In this document: in pieces, positions 10,499 through 23,433 of the stretch | Position numbering within the stretch: position 1 is the first letter of the stretch | How the letters are laid out: the number at the start of each line of letters is the position of its first letter | From: Turnera subulata | Lineage: Eukaryota; Streptophyta; Magnoliopsida; Malpighiales; Passifloraceae | DNA: 64,000 nt | Reading direction: 5' to 3' | Assembly (NCBI GenBank): GCA_028386065.3 | Contig: JAKUCV010003146.1 | Location: 78,399-142,398 of the forward strand | Translations under genes and position numbers: made by a program | The notes under the pieces: generated by a model | What the model was told of the DNA's origin: nothing | The model's database searches: none | The model's input: only the letters and a program-made list of their open reading frames with translations

Positions 10499-12057
10499 TG
10501 TTAGTGTAATATGCCCAAAAGCCAATCATTGGATTATTGTACATAGTCATGTAAATACATTAAGGTTATTCCAATAACTATGTTTATGAGATAAACGCTT
10601 GCACATATTTATAACCCTAGAATATTTTATATTCTTAAAAGTCCCTAGTCGATTACTATTATGGATGGGTTGTAATAATAAATTAGGACTAGCGTATGTT
10701 GAGAATTATATGAGATATGAATTCTACACACGGGTACAAGTTAGAGAACTTGTGGACTGGACCGACCCACATAAGAACCCTACATGGAACGTTATATGAT
10801 TGTCAATAGTGGTTCTTATACGTATTTTCCTTAGACCTGAGACCATCAAGGTTCCCAACATATGAGTCGTATACTTTGATATTATTCCTAGTCACTCGTA
10901 ACTAAGTAGACGTAAGGGTAGTCATTGGGTATATGACGTAATGTGTAGTGGGTTTTGATCGATCAAGATGGGATTCGTCCAACCCATATAACGGGTATAT
11001 TATCTGATGGGCCTCTTGATAGAGTTGAATTACTAAATGCGTGGCCATGCTTGGATTATGTGATATGGTGATATCATGAGTATTCGGTTTTGCAGAGTTA
11101 ACTCGGGGATCAAGAAACTAAGATTAAACATATACGAGATTGACGTTTTCCATGTCTCGTGTTTAATCTTGATAATGGGAAGAAAGGACGATGACATGTT
11201 TCCGAGGCATAATGAATCAGTGTTGATCTTGTTGTTTGGGTAGCAATGATGTGTTGCTAGACACCGCTCATTGTTTATAATTGTAAAATGAGATTTTATA
11301 ATTATTGCCAAACGTTACAAGTGCCTACAGGGTCACACACTTAGAACTGTTGATTCGAGCTGGTGGTTGAACCATCGTTGGACCATGGTTCGACCAGATG
11401 GGTGGACCATGGTTGAACTTTTGTTGGACCATGGTTGGACCGAGTCGTTTTGGGCTGATTTGGTTCACTAATTATAAGAATTATTGAACCAAATTAATGC
11501 CATATGATGTGTAATCCCATTAATGCTTAGTGGAGCATCCATTAATGCTTAGTGGAGCATTAAGACATAGTGGAGACATGATTAGGCTTAAAGTATAATC
11601 ATGATGGTTAATGCATGATGATGTTGGTCATTGTCTCATTAATCTATGCATTAATTGTGTGTATAAATAGGGCTTGATAATCAGATTATCAACACACACA
11701 ACATTCACACACAATTTAGATTACACACTTCATTCTTTGAGAACAAAAGAAGCACATATAAATACTAGTTTCTAGCTCTAGAAAATTCTGCAGCTAGCAC
11801 TGCGGTTTGGGACTGCTCGGGTTAGTGATCGTGAGACAATTGCTAGCAGTCATCAACGGTTCGTGTGTATACCCTAGAGAAGCCGGATTTCTTGTCGGGT
11901 TCTTGCTGATTCTACACTATAGTTGGGTGAAAGACCTCAACCAAGCAAGATACGAAAAATTGTTATTCAGTTTAGTTAGCTTCACTTGGATCCTCCATGA
12001 GTACCGGGTCTTTCCGCTGCGTTTTGATTGTCAAGTTTGCATGCCCGGTTACTAACA
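10499..12057 (+). repeat. Copia A 3' LTR
   Basis: 1559 bp, TGTTAGTG...ACTAACA. It retains the roughly 110-bp block (11351-11455) with repeated GGACCATGGTT words that the 5' LTR has lost. Followed by target copy ATAAA. Confidence 0.92.
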
Positions 12058-12062
12058 ATAAA

Positions 12063-12597
12063 TAATGGATTTACATCTCTATTTAATAACAATCAACTCT
12101 CTACATTTTTAAGCATTCATTGTTATACATTCATACACATTTTTATGAGCCAATATTCTTGAGAATTGAGAGTTGCCTTTATAGAGCTTATTTGTTACTC
12201 ATATTCACTCTTGAGAGAGCTTTTGTTTGAGTGATTTTAAGTGTTGTTCATACACCTTAAGGGAGGATTGTTCCCTTGTAGAAACTTATAGGAAGAGTGT
12301 TTTCTTTCTTGAGAGAAGTCTTGAAGTGAGGTATCTTCAAGAAAGTAGAGTTTCGTGTGACTCGAGCTCTAGGATTGTATACGGTTTGTTAAGCACCCGG
12401 AAGCTTAACCTAGATAGTGAAATCTTCGAGAGAGTCTCTCAGAGGACTGGATTAGCCACACAAGTTGTGTGTGTGAACCAGTATAAAATTCGGTGTGTCC
12501 TTATTCTTTCAATTCTGCATTTATTTCCTGCAAGTTTTTGATTTTGTGTATAAAACGCTATTCACCCCCCCTCTAGCGTAGGGCACCTACTCTAACA
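12063..12597 (+). repeat. SIRE-like Copia 5' LTR, right part
   Basis: Continuation of 2604-3664 after removal of Copia A and one ATAAA. It ends CACCTACTCTAACA, then the primer-binding site. No ORF is supported. Confidence 0.7.
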
Positions 12598-12599
12598 AT

Positions 12600-12612
12600 T
12601 GGTAGCGGAGCC
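12600..12612 (+). other. Primer-binding site of the SIRE-like element
   Basis: TGGTAGCGGAGCC starts 2 bases after the LTR end. Same variant core as in the other elements here. Confidence 0.78.
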
Positions 12613-12652
12613 TAACTCTCTAAAAGGCTTAACCATTTGAGAGAAACTTTCC

Positions 12653-13917
12653 ATGGCTTCTTCAAGTAATTATACGGGACTCTTTGAAGGACAATCAGCC
12701 ACTCATCCACCGCTCTTTGATGGCACCAACTACAGCTACTGGAAGTAGAGGATGAGAATCTTCCTTCAATCCAACAACTATGCTCTTTAGCGAATCATGA
12801 AGATCAGAGACCAAATTCCGACGAAGAAAGTTGGTGAAATCACAGTGCCAAAGACGGGAGGAGGAGTATAACGCTGCAGACATTACGATGGTTGAAAACA
12901 ATGCCAAATCAATCAACATGCTCTATTGTGCAGTCAACCCCGATGATTACCACAAAATCTCTTGCTGCACAACCACAAAAGAAATGTGGGATAAGCTGGA
13001 GTTCACCTACGAAGGAACCGATCAAGTTCGAGAGGCCAAAATCGACTCCCTCACTGTAGATTACGAACTCTTTCGAATGAAGGAGAACGGGGGAATAGAG
13101 GAGATGTTCGAACGATTTTCTAAAATTGTAAATAACCTTCGTGCTCTCAAGAAGGTCTACTCCGACAAGGGTTTGGTCAGAAAAGTCCTTAGATGCCTCA
13201 CTCCAGAATGGCGTTCTAAAGTCGACGCAATCTCTGAAAACATCGGGACTTCGAACACAACCATTGACAGTCTTTGAGGTATTCTTCTAACCTATGAAAC
13301 TACTATTCTTAAACCCTCTTTGCAGGAACCAAAGAAGAAGAACATAGCTCTAAAAGCTTCCACCTCAAAGAGGCAAGAGCTCTCTGAATTGGACTCTAGC
13401 GATGACGATCAAGAACTCGGACTTGTCATCTGTAAATTCCACAAATTCATGAAGAAGGAATTTGAAAAGAAAGGAAGAAAGATGTCCGGTCCACCCAAGT
13501 GCTATGGATGTGGAGAGGTTGGGCACATCAAGCCTAAGTGCCCCAAGGCAAAAGAGGGAAAAGAAAAGAAGCCCTACAAGAAGCAAAGGGCAAACATTTC
13601 TTGGGGAGGCGATTCCGGCGATGAATCATCCGATAGCGATGAAGAAGAAACGGCCAACCTATGTCTCATGGCAAAGGAAGAAGAACCGTAAGAGGTAAGT
13701 ACCACTTCTCTAAGTGAAGATTTTACACATGAAGAATTGCAAAATGCATTTGATGAGCTTTATAGTGAATATATTTCTACTTCTAAAGTTAGTAAGGGCT
13801 TAAAGAAACAAATTACAACTTTAGAAAATGATGTGGAAAAATTGTCTAAAGAAAATGTAAAGCTTAAAGAAGAGAATAAACTCTACGAAAAGAAAAATGC
13901 TAATGTTCCATGCTAAT
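12653..13917 (+). pseudogene. SIRE-like Copia gag, broken and truncated
   Basis: ATG at 12653 opens MASSSNYTGLF; the next motif, HPPLFDGTNYSYWK, is typical of UBN2-type gag. TAG stops interrupt at about 12746 and 12788, a frameshift lies near 12860, and a TGA ends the segment at 13277. Downstream are a zinc knuckle CYGCGEVGHIKPKC (about 13500-13541), acidic repeats (SSDSDEEE) and a predicted coiled coil (about 13790-13905). The coding sequence stops at a junction near 13917, where unrelated Athila-type LTR sequence begins. Protease, integrase and RT are missing. Confidence 0.8.
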
Positions 13918-15094
13918 ACCCTTTGCTGGGCAGAAATCGTGTCGCCCCTAGCCCCCAAATTGTTCCAGAAATTATGCCATCATATACACCCATCTGTTTT
14001 GTAATTCTGAGTATGAACTAAACAACCCCTTCTTAGGTTGAAGGGAGGTAAACATGTCTCGGGTTCTTATGTAATAAATTACTCATTTTTATGTTCTTAA
14101 TCTTATTTCTTGTTTTAGTTGTTGTGAGCTAGCTACATGTCTGAGTTCTGATCAAACCATGCATGAATACAAACAGCTAGGTGAAGGACCGAAAGGAGAA
14201 ACCATAGCCACTAGAACAACAACAACAAACACTTAGCCTTCTAGCTTGAGACGGGGTTAGAAACTAATTGAGGAATTAGCCTCAACACCAATCTTAATCC
14301 CTTGAGTTTAACCAATGCAAAAGCACATGGAAAATGAGAACCATGAAAGGCACCTGTGAGCGAAAGCAAATGGGTGCAGTATAGGTTGAGAGCGCCTGCA
14401 AGAACCAATCTTATAATTGACTCCCTTGTTGTCAAGGCACAGCCTCATTCCGTGACAGCGTAGTCAATAGATAACCCTACTCCTAATTTGATTCTTGATT
14501 GACTATTGGGTGGCATATACTTAGTTTAGTAGCAGCCTGGTGAAGGACCGAAAGGAGAAGCCAGGAGTGCTAGACCTACAATAGTCAGTCTTCACTCCTT
14601 AGACATTCGAAAGAAGATAGGGAGAGACTGTCGGTATTAGCACCAACATTAAACTTCATCCTTAAGTGGACGTTTACTCTAGTGACAGGGGATAGATGGA
14701 AGCTTAGGGAACTATCAATAAGATCGAAAGCCGTTGATAGTACATTAGGTTGGGAGCCCCGTCAAGACATCTCATTAGTCACAGCCTCACCCACAGGCTC
14801 AGCTTGTGATGAGGCTGTCGAGAAATTTACACGCATAAGATAGAGCATGTGAACCCCCGGATGCCTAAAAATTCACTATTCCTGATCTCTTCCTCGTTTA
14901 AATTATCGTTACATTTATTTTACTGCTCATTTTACTTCTTATTTGTTATTCACCCAAATCCATCTCTGTTTAATTGTTTTCAAGTCTAGTTTAACCGAAA
15001 TTGAAGAAAAACGGATTCAACCCAGTCCCTGTAGATACGACCTTGATAAAGTACTACAACAACCCTGTGCACTTGCAGGATAGCACACGCATCA
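13918..15094 (+). repeat. Element X 5' LTR, 3' remnant
   Basis: Aligns with about 31873-33042 of the 3' LTR. Ends GCACACGCATCA. No coding region is supported. Confidence 0.88.
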
Positions 15095-15100
15095 AGTTTT

Positions 15101-15118
15101 TGGCGCCGTTGCCGGGGA
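15101..15118 (+). other. tRNA-Asp-type primer-binding site
   Basis: TGGCGCCGTTGCCGGGGA complements the 3' end of plant tRNA-Asp, the usual primer of Athila-type elements. It lies 6 bases after the LTR end. Confidence 0.92.
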
Positions 15119-15213
15119 CTGGCGCTTGAATCTTTTACTTTTTATTTCTGACTTATTAGGCTTTTTGTTACTTAACCCTTTTCTTTTTCCAAGTTGAAGT
15201 TTTCAGGTGGTGC

Positions 15214-17235
15214 ATGCCCCAAACCAGGAGCAAGAAGCCATCTCTAACCTTCCACCAAGAGATTGAAAGGACAGCCCATGAGTTTTGCAAGAGGAGCAAG
15301 CAGAAACAACAAAATATGGCGACCAGACTCAACGAAGGAGCACACCCAGAGGTTGAACAGGCTCAGCCTGTGCGACCTTACTTCCCCATGTCACAGCTTC
15401 TACAACCACCCACCACCATCATCCACAACAGCATAGCCATCCCAGAAGTCGACGCCCCCTACGAAATCAGAACAAACCTGCTCAGCATGTTGGAGAGGCG
15501 CACATTTGGAGGCTTACCCTTAGAAGTTCCAAATTCACACTTGCAGAATTTTCTGCGGGTGTGTAGCACTGTAAACATATCCGGAATGACCAAGGAGCAG
15601 CTGTACATGAGAGTCTTCCCATTCTCACTCAGAGTCACAACATTTGAATGGCTCAACAACCATGAGGCAAGCCATTTCACAGATTGGGACAGCCTGGTCA
15701 GAGCATTCTTGAAGGAATATCACCCGTCGAGCAAAGCTACAAGTTAAAGGCAGCAGCTCATCGGCTTTTCTCAGTGCTATGATGAATCCATTCGTGATGC
15801 TTGGGAGCGCTTCAAGGGATTGCTGAGGAGATGCCCAAACCACATAATTGATGAGGCCGTGCAGCTTGAGCAATTTTATTGCGGCCTAAGTGATGAAGAC
15901 CAGAACACTCTCGACAAAATGGCGAATGGTTCATTTCTGGACAATGGTTCATTTCTGGACAAGGACTACAATGATGGAGTTCCCATTCTTGAAGCCCTAT
16001 CCAAAAGGAAAACCCAGATTAGTAAAGTCAAGGCATCCGGAATAATTGGAGTAGATAGAGTAACCAAGCTAGAGGCAGAGATTGAAGCCTTCAGAAAACA
16101 ATTAGGGACAGCTCAAGTCAAAGCATCCACATCCACAGCCTCAGATTGTGAAGGATGTGGAGGACCTCACAGCACGTCCAATTGCCCACTTTTTACCGAG
16201 TGTGATTCTGAGCAAGCAAATTTCATCCAGCAGAAGCAAGGGCTATATGGGAACACTTATAATCCATCTTGGAGAAATCATCCAAATTTCTCTTGGAGGG
16301 GATCAAATGAAGAAAGAATCCCACAACAGCCCCAACGACAGCATCAAGGCGGACAGCCTCAGTACCAGACGCAGAACCAAGGAAGACAGCAAGGCAACAA
16401 CACCGACATTATAAGCATGCTGCAGTCCATCTTGGACATCCAAAACAAGAAGATCCAGGAGATTAATCAAATCAAATCCCACAGCAGAATCCTCGAAAAT
16501 CAGATTGCACAACAAGCCTCATTGTCTACTAATCAACAAGGAACCCTTCCAGGGAAACCAGTGGAGAACTTGAAGAATGAACAATGCAATGTTGTGACAC
16601 TTCGTAGTGAAGAGGAGTTAAGGGCTACAGCACCAAGACAGCATGATGCGGTGGAACAGACAGCATCAACATCTAGCTTGAAATAGACGGTGCAGACACA
16701 GGCTAAGTCTGTCACTCAGCCTGTAGGCACGAAGAAGGCAGAGAAACACCCCCAAACCGTCAAACCATATCAACCTCCTCTCCCATATCCAGAAGTATAC
16801 TACAAGGCCAAATTGGAAAGGTAATTCACTATGACAGCCCAGGAGAGCACTCTAATTCAACATCCGCCACCCAAGAAATGCCCAGACCCAAGAAGCTTTA
16901 CAATACCATGTCATGTAGGGAGCAAGAAGATTGAAGAGGCACTATGCGACTTAGGAGCAAGTGTCAGTCTGTTGCTACTTTCCATCACTCAAGGTAAGGA
17001 CCTTGGGAACATCATGACCACAAGGATGAAAATCCAGCTTGTTAACCGCTCGCTTGTGCATCCTGTGGGAGTATTAGAAGATGTGCCTGTGAGGGTTGGT
17101 GATTTTTTTGTTCCCGTTGATTTTGTGATCACGGATATGGCGTTGGATGCCCACACACCCATCATTTTAGGGCGACCATTTCTTGCCACGACCAGAGCAT
17201 TGATTGATGTTGAGGAAAGAAGAGTGACACTATGA
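15214..17235 (+). pseudogene. Element X gag-protease, one frame with stops
   Basis: Start MPQTRSKKPSL. The gag core follows at about residues 80-240, including WDSLVRAFLKEYHPSSKA and the motif AWERFKGLLRRCPNH, typical of Athila-type gag. A CCHC-like CEGCGGPHSTSNC lies near 16150-16190, followed by a Gln-rich tail. The aspartic protease is at 16858-17235 with active site LCDLGASVSLL and the C-terminal motif IILGRPFLATTRA. All parts share one reading frame, broken by stops at 15745, 16684, 16822 and 17233. Confidence 0.88.
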
Positions 17236-17724
17236 GTTGGAGAAAAAACGATGAACTTCAATATGCCCAAGGCCCCTAAGCCATAATTAGACTTTGACAT
17301 CTGCTGCAAGTTTGACACTATTGACGACGGCATCAACTTAAGGCAACAAACTCAGCCTGTCCAGCAGCATATCCAACAGCCTGTCCAGCAGCGTATCCAA
17401 CAGCCTGTGCCGCAGCCTGCCCGACAACAATGGGCTACCCCTCAAACTGGAGCTGATGGCCTTGCACAAATTCTTCCCAGAAGATTGAGCGGGGTGCATT
17501 TGGATGTGAACGGTAGTACCATGGTTTACAAGGAGAAGCCCCCAAAAAGGAACATTGAGCAAAACACCAAACGTGTCTTCAAGAAGGAGGCCAAGTCTTT
17601 TTCCGGGAAAAGAGGCGATCCAAGTAGACAGGTCAATTCACCATTCTTCGCTGTTTCCCACATGGGGAAATGGAGATTGGAGGTGACGGCATCAGTCCGT
17701 TCATGGTCTATCGTAAAAAGGTAA
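17236..17724 (+). pseudogene. Element X post-protease remnant, RT missing
   Basis: The same frame continues through a Gln/Pro-rich repeat (QQPVQQ) and a basic tail ending at 17724. No RT motif follows. Shortly after comes GCGCTTCTTGGGAGGCAACC (about 17829), a motif I associate with the region behind pol in Athila-type elements. The RT, RNase H and integrase block therefore appears to have been excised. Confidence 0.65.
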
Positions 17725-19670
<1,946 letters not shown>

Positions 19671-20604
19671 TGATGCAAACAAGCAAGCACCAAGTGGAGT
19701 TGATGATGGAGATGGCGCCATTAGCTTGCCTCAAGGTCCAATCACAAGAGCTAGGTCAAGGATGATCAAGAACCAACTCTTACAATATGTTCAATCCATA
19801 ATGAATCAAGAGTTGCAAGAAGATGCCATATTCAAGCTTGGAGAGAAGCTGAAACTGAAGGCCATTAATTTGCTTTCAATTAAGGAGTAATTGACTCAAG
19901 AGCAAGGTAGGGCCCAGTTGACATCAGCCTAGCCATGTGGGGCCATGTCGACATATCTGTTCTTTATTTATTTCATTGTTGCTGATTTATATAATTAAAA
20001 CAATATAAATTTCGGCAAGTCTTATTTTTATGTTGGGTCAAGTCCATTAACTAATTGAGTTGATTAATTTTGGGCTTAAGTTATTTTGGGTTTTAATTGT
20101 AAAGGTTTTTAATTAGTGTCCAAGTTATGTGGGCTCAATTAAAAACCTAGTCTATTTAGGATTATAAAGTCGGCAACTCTAGGGAATAAATCAAATCCTA
20201 TTTGACCTAGGTTAGTTGTTAGTGGCCGACTTAGGGGAGGAGGTGGCCGACTTGGGGTTAGCTTAGTTTAGTATAAATAGGACCTTATGCTTTATGATTT
20301 ACACACATTGAGATTTGAGAATAAAAGTTTAAGGTTTTTATTACCTTGGTTAATTGCAAGTAGAATTGATTTCTTCTTGTTTATTTGAGGGATTGTGTTT
20401 ACTTATCAAGTGATTAAATTGCTTGTGGCGTTTACAAGATTCCTAGCTGTTATTACTCTATTGTTGCTTAACAACTTTGTTTTGTTTTGAGGTGATAGAG
20501 GTAATTGCTGAAACCCTAATTGGTTGAATTTGGTTGCTGATCTTGGAGACTTGGATTGATTAGGAGGTGCTATCTAGCTTTGTTCTGGTAGTGTTGCCGT
20601 ATCA
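19671..20604 (+). repeat. CRM element 5' LTR
   Basis: 934 bp. Its first 221 bp duplicate the end of the pol coding region. A duplicated GTGGCCGACTT segment near 20223-20257 appears once only in the 3' LTR. Confidence 0.9.
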
Positions 20605-20607
20605 TCT

Positions 20608-20620
20608 TGGTAGCGGAGCC
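20608..20620 (+). other. Primer-binding site of the CRM element
   Basis: TGGTAGCGGAGCC begins 3 bases after the 5' LTR. Same variant core as in the other elements here. Confidence 0.78.
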
Positions 20621-21395
20621 TAGGTATCAATTTCAACTACGTATCCCTTTACTTTTCTGCGATTTAGTTTTCTGTTCTTGTGTTCTTGTGTGTTGCCGAA
20701 ATTTATATAAAAAAAAGATTTTTTTTCGACTTTTTTCTTTTATTGTGGTAGTAGTCGATTTCAATTAGTGTTATATTAAAAAAAAAAGAAGTTGTTGCGA
20801 TTGTGTATGTAGTCGATTTGGTGGAGTATTGGAATTTCTTGGTTGGTTGTTATTCTATTGATTGTGGAATCGATTTGGTGGCAGCAAATGGTTTTTTTAA
20901 AAAAATAGAAATCGACTTGGTGATTGAAGGAATTCGGCAAGTGTTGTTTTGAATTGCAGGAATTTGCTTGATTGGGATACTTTCCGTGGGTTGTTAGGGT
21001 ATCTAGTTGGGTAACTTTCTTTGATTCTGCTTATCTGTTGTGTTCTTTTATTTCAGCTTATCTAATTGAGCAATCTTTGTGTCTTGTTGTTCAATTACTA
21101 CAATATTCTTCACATACATTATCTTGTTCTTGTGTGTGACTTTCTTTTCTTTCAGGAGTTAACTTGCCTCTAGAATCGAATTGTCTTTCTTCTTAATTAG
21201 AAATTCTTTGACTCCTTCTTGAAATATTGTAGGTTGTTTATTATTTGATAAGATTTACTAGTCCCAAAGAATAAACAAAGTGAGATTTCAGGAGAGGTAA
21301 AAGGCGAGTGTTCCATCAATTGCCACGAGAGACAAACACGAGGGATACACGTGGGGAGATTTTATTACTAATCAATCTCTTGCAGGTATGACATC
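20621..21395 (+). other. CRM element leader
   Basis: About 775 bp of T-rich sequence without a supported ORF between primer site and gag ATG. Several GTCGATTT words recur at 20754-20935. Confidence 0.6.
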
Positions 21396-22703
21396 ATGTC
21401 TGGAGGGAGTAATACTGGTGAGGGGACACCCATAACCATGGAGACCGTAGAAAGATTATTTCAGCAACTTGCTGAGGTGAATGCTAAAATGGATCGGCAA
21501 GCACAAACTATTCAATAGCTCTTTGCCGTAAGAGTGGTGCAACAAGGGGATGAATCAGCTGTTAATCAACTCCCACGCAATCAACCAGTTAGGGAGGAGC
21601 CCCGGGTTATTGTAGATGACGTTGAGGAAGCTAATCGCTTTGCTGCTAGAGTGCGACAACCCCTTCCACCGCCTAGGGGAGGAGGAGTGCATCTACCACC
21701 ACCAAGAAGAGGTCAAATCTATGAAGAAGTTGACGAAGAGGACCGAGGGTATAGTAGATATGGGAGACAAGAAAGAGACGACAGACGAGATCGTGGAGAG
21801 AATGATCTTAGGGGCATCAAGTTTAAAATTCCTTCCTTTCAAGGAAAGGATGATCCGGAAACCTATCTTGAGTGGGAGAAGAAAGTAGAGCACAACTTTT
21901 CATGCCACAACTATTCTGAAGAAAAGAAGGTACAATTAGCTGTGGTTGAATTTACTGACTATGCCTCGGTTTGGTGGGACAAATTTGAAGGTGACAGGTT
22001 GCGACTTAGGGAGGGTCCGATTGATAATTGGACGGAATTGAAGAGGATCCTAAGGAAGCGATTTGTTCCCCGACCCTTCTGTAGGGAACTACATCAGAGA
22101 CTTCAAGCATTGCGCCAAGGATTTAGAAGCATTGCGCCAAGGATTTAGAAGCATTGATGAGTACTACAAAGAGATGGAGAAGCTCATGATCCAAGCAAAT
22201 CTTGATGAAGATAGGGAGACCACGATGGCGAGATTCCTTGCTGGGATGAATAAAGAAGTGGCTCATCTTGTTGACTTGCAAAATTGCTTAGACATGGAGG
22301 AGATGGTGGCGACGGCCATCAAGATAGAGAAGCAATTGAAACAATACACACCGAGGAGTTCTTATTCTGCTCCTTCTTCTACCAATTGGAATTCAAGATG
22401 GTCTGCGAGAGATTGGAGGCAACAAGAGAAGCCAAAGGAGGTGAAAGCTAAGGTTGCCGAATTCAAGGCACCCTCTACTACGCCAAACAAGCCCAATGCT
22501 ACCCCTACGAGGAAAATCAAATGCTTCAAGTGCTAGGGACTTGGACATATTGCATCTCAATGTCCAAACAAAAGAGTGATAATTGCTCGAGGTGGCGAGT
22601 TCTTTTCTGATGATGAAGAGGAAGAAGCCGACCCTGCACTACAAGATATGCTCGAGTTGGAGGACGTTCCCGAGTATGTAGCTGATCTAGAGGAGATTCC
22701 ATG
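21396..22703 (+). pseudogene. CRM element gag, broken
   Basis: ATG at 21396 (MSGGSNTGEG) with a TAG at 21516. The frame then stays open through an Arg/Asp-rich linker and the gag core (FKIPSFQGKDDPETYLEWEKK). A perfect 22-bp tandem duplication at about 22107-22150 shifts the frame. The second half runs in the frame of 22063-22536. The zinc knuckle near 22522 reads CFKC-stop-GLGHIASQC, and a CAG to TAG change would explain the stop. An acidic tail ends at a TGA near 22701. Confidence 0.82.
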
Positions 22704-23433
22704 AAGGTTGAATGTTACAAGGCGAGTTCTTAGTGCTCGAGTTAAGGAATAAGGGAATGAGCAAAGAAAAATTATCTTCTATAAAAGATGCCTTATGAAT
22801 GACAAAACTTGTAGTGTAATCATTGATGGTGGGAGCTGCACCAACGTTGTGAGCACTATGCTTGTGGAGAAGATGGGATTGGAATGGCAAAAGCATCCAT
22901 GACCATATAAGCTACAATGGCTTAATGACATGGGAGAAATTCGAGTAAACAAGCAGGTTTATCTTTCTTTCTCCATTGGTCGATACTATGATACTGTTTT
23001 GTGTGATGTTGTTCCAATGCAAGCAAGTCATATCTTGATTAGGAGGCCATGGCAGTATGATAGGCGCGTAGTGCATGATGGGTTTAAGAACATGTATTCT
23101 TTTACCATGGGAGATAGGAGAGTATCACTTGCACCATTGCCTCCAAAGGAAGTGTATGAGGATCAAGTGTTCCTAAAGAAAAGCATGGAGGAATGGCAAA
23201 GGGAGAAGGATGCCGCCACTACCAATGGTGAGCATGAGAGGATGACTGAGAGTCATGCAAAAGGAGAGGAAAAGAAAGAAAAAGAGAGAGAAAAAGGAGA
23301 GGGTGTTGTCGACACCAAAGAGAGAAAAAAAGAGGGAAGGAAGAAACAAAATTTCTATGCATCTGTGAAAGAGTTGAAGGTAGCTTGTGAAGATAAGAGG
23401 GGAGTGTTAGTACTTTTATTCAAGGGTGCTTAA
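22704..23433 (+). pseudogene. CRM element protease and linker, broken
   Basis: The protease active site reads VIIDGGSCTNVV near 22817-22852 (Asp-Gly-Gly-Ser rather than Asp-Ser/Thr-Gly). Stops occur before it (about 22750) and after it (about 22900). The frame from 22930 contains HILIRRPWQYDRRVVHDG, the usual C-terminal part, then a highly charged Lys/Glu linker to a TAA at 23431. Confidence 0.78.

Larger units (their letters stand above)
3665..12057 (+). mobile_element. Copia family A retrotransposon, full-length but decayed
   Basis: LTRs lie at 3665-5116 and 10499-12057 (TGTTAGTG...ACTAACA, with ACTAATA at the end of the left copy). The 5-bp target duplication is ATAAA at 3660-3664 and 12058-12062. 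The order is LTR, primer site, gag, protease, integrase, reverse transcriptase, RNase H, purine tract, LTR, which is Copia (Ty1) order. It sits inside the SIRE-like LTR. The coding region carries many stops and frameshifts plus a hAT MITE, so it cannot move on its own. A solo LTR of the family is at 24264-25790. Confidence 0.92.

Noticed and set aside
15459..15873. Minus-strand ORFs opposite element X gag
   Set aside because: Shadows of the gag frame, which has clear family motifs.
19671..19891. Separate upstream CRM copy in tandem
   Set aside because: The coding text before the first primer site is part of the 5' LTR itself: target copies AGAAG lie exactly at 19666-19670 and 30828-30832.
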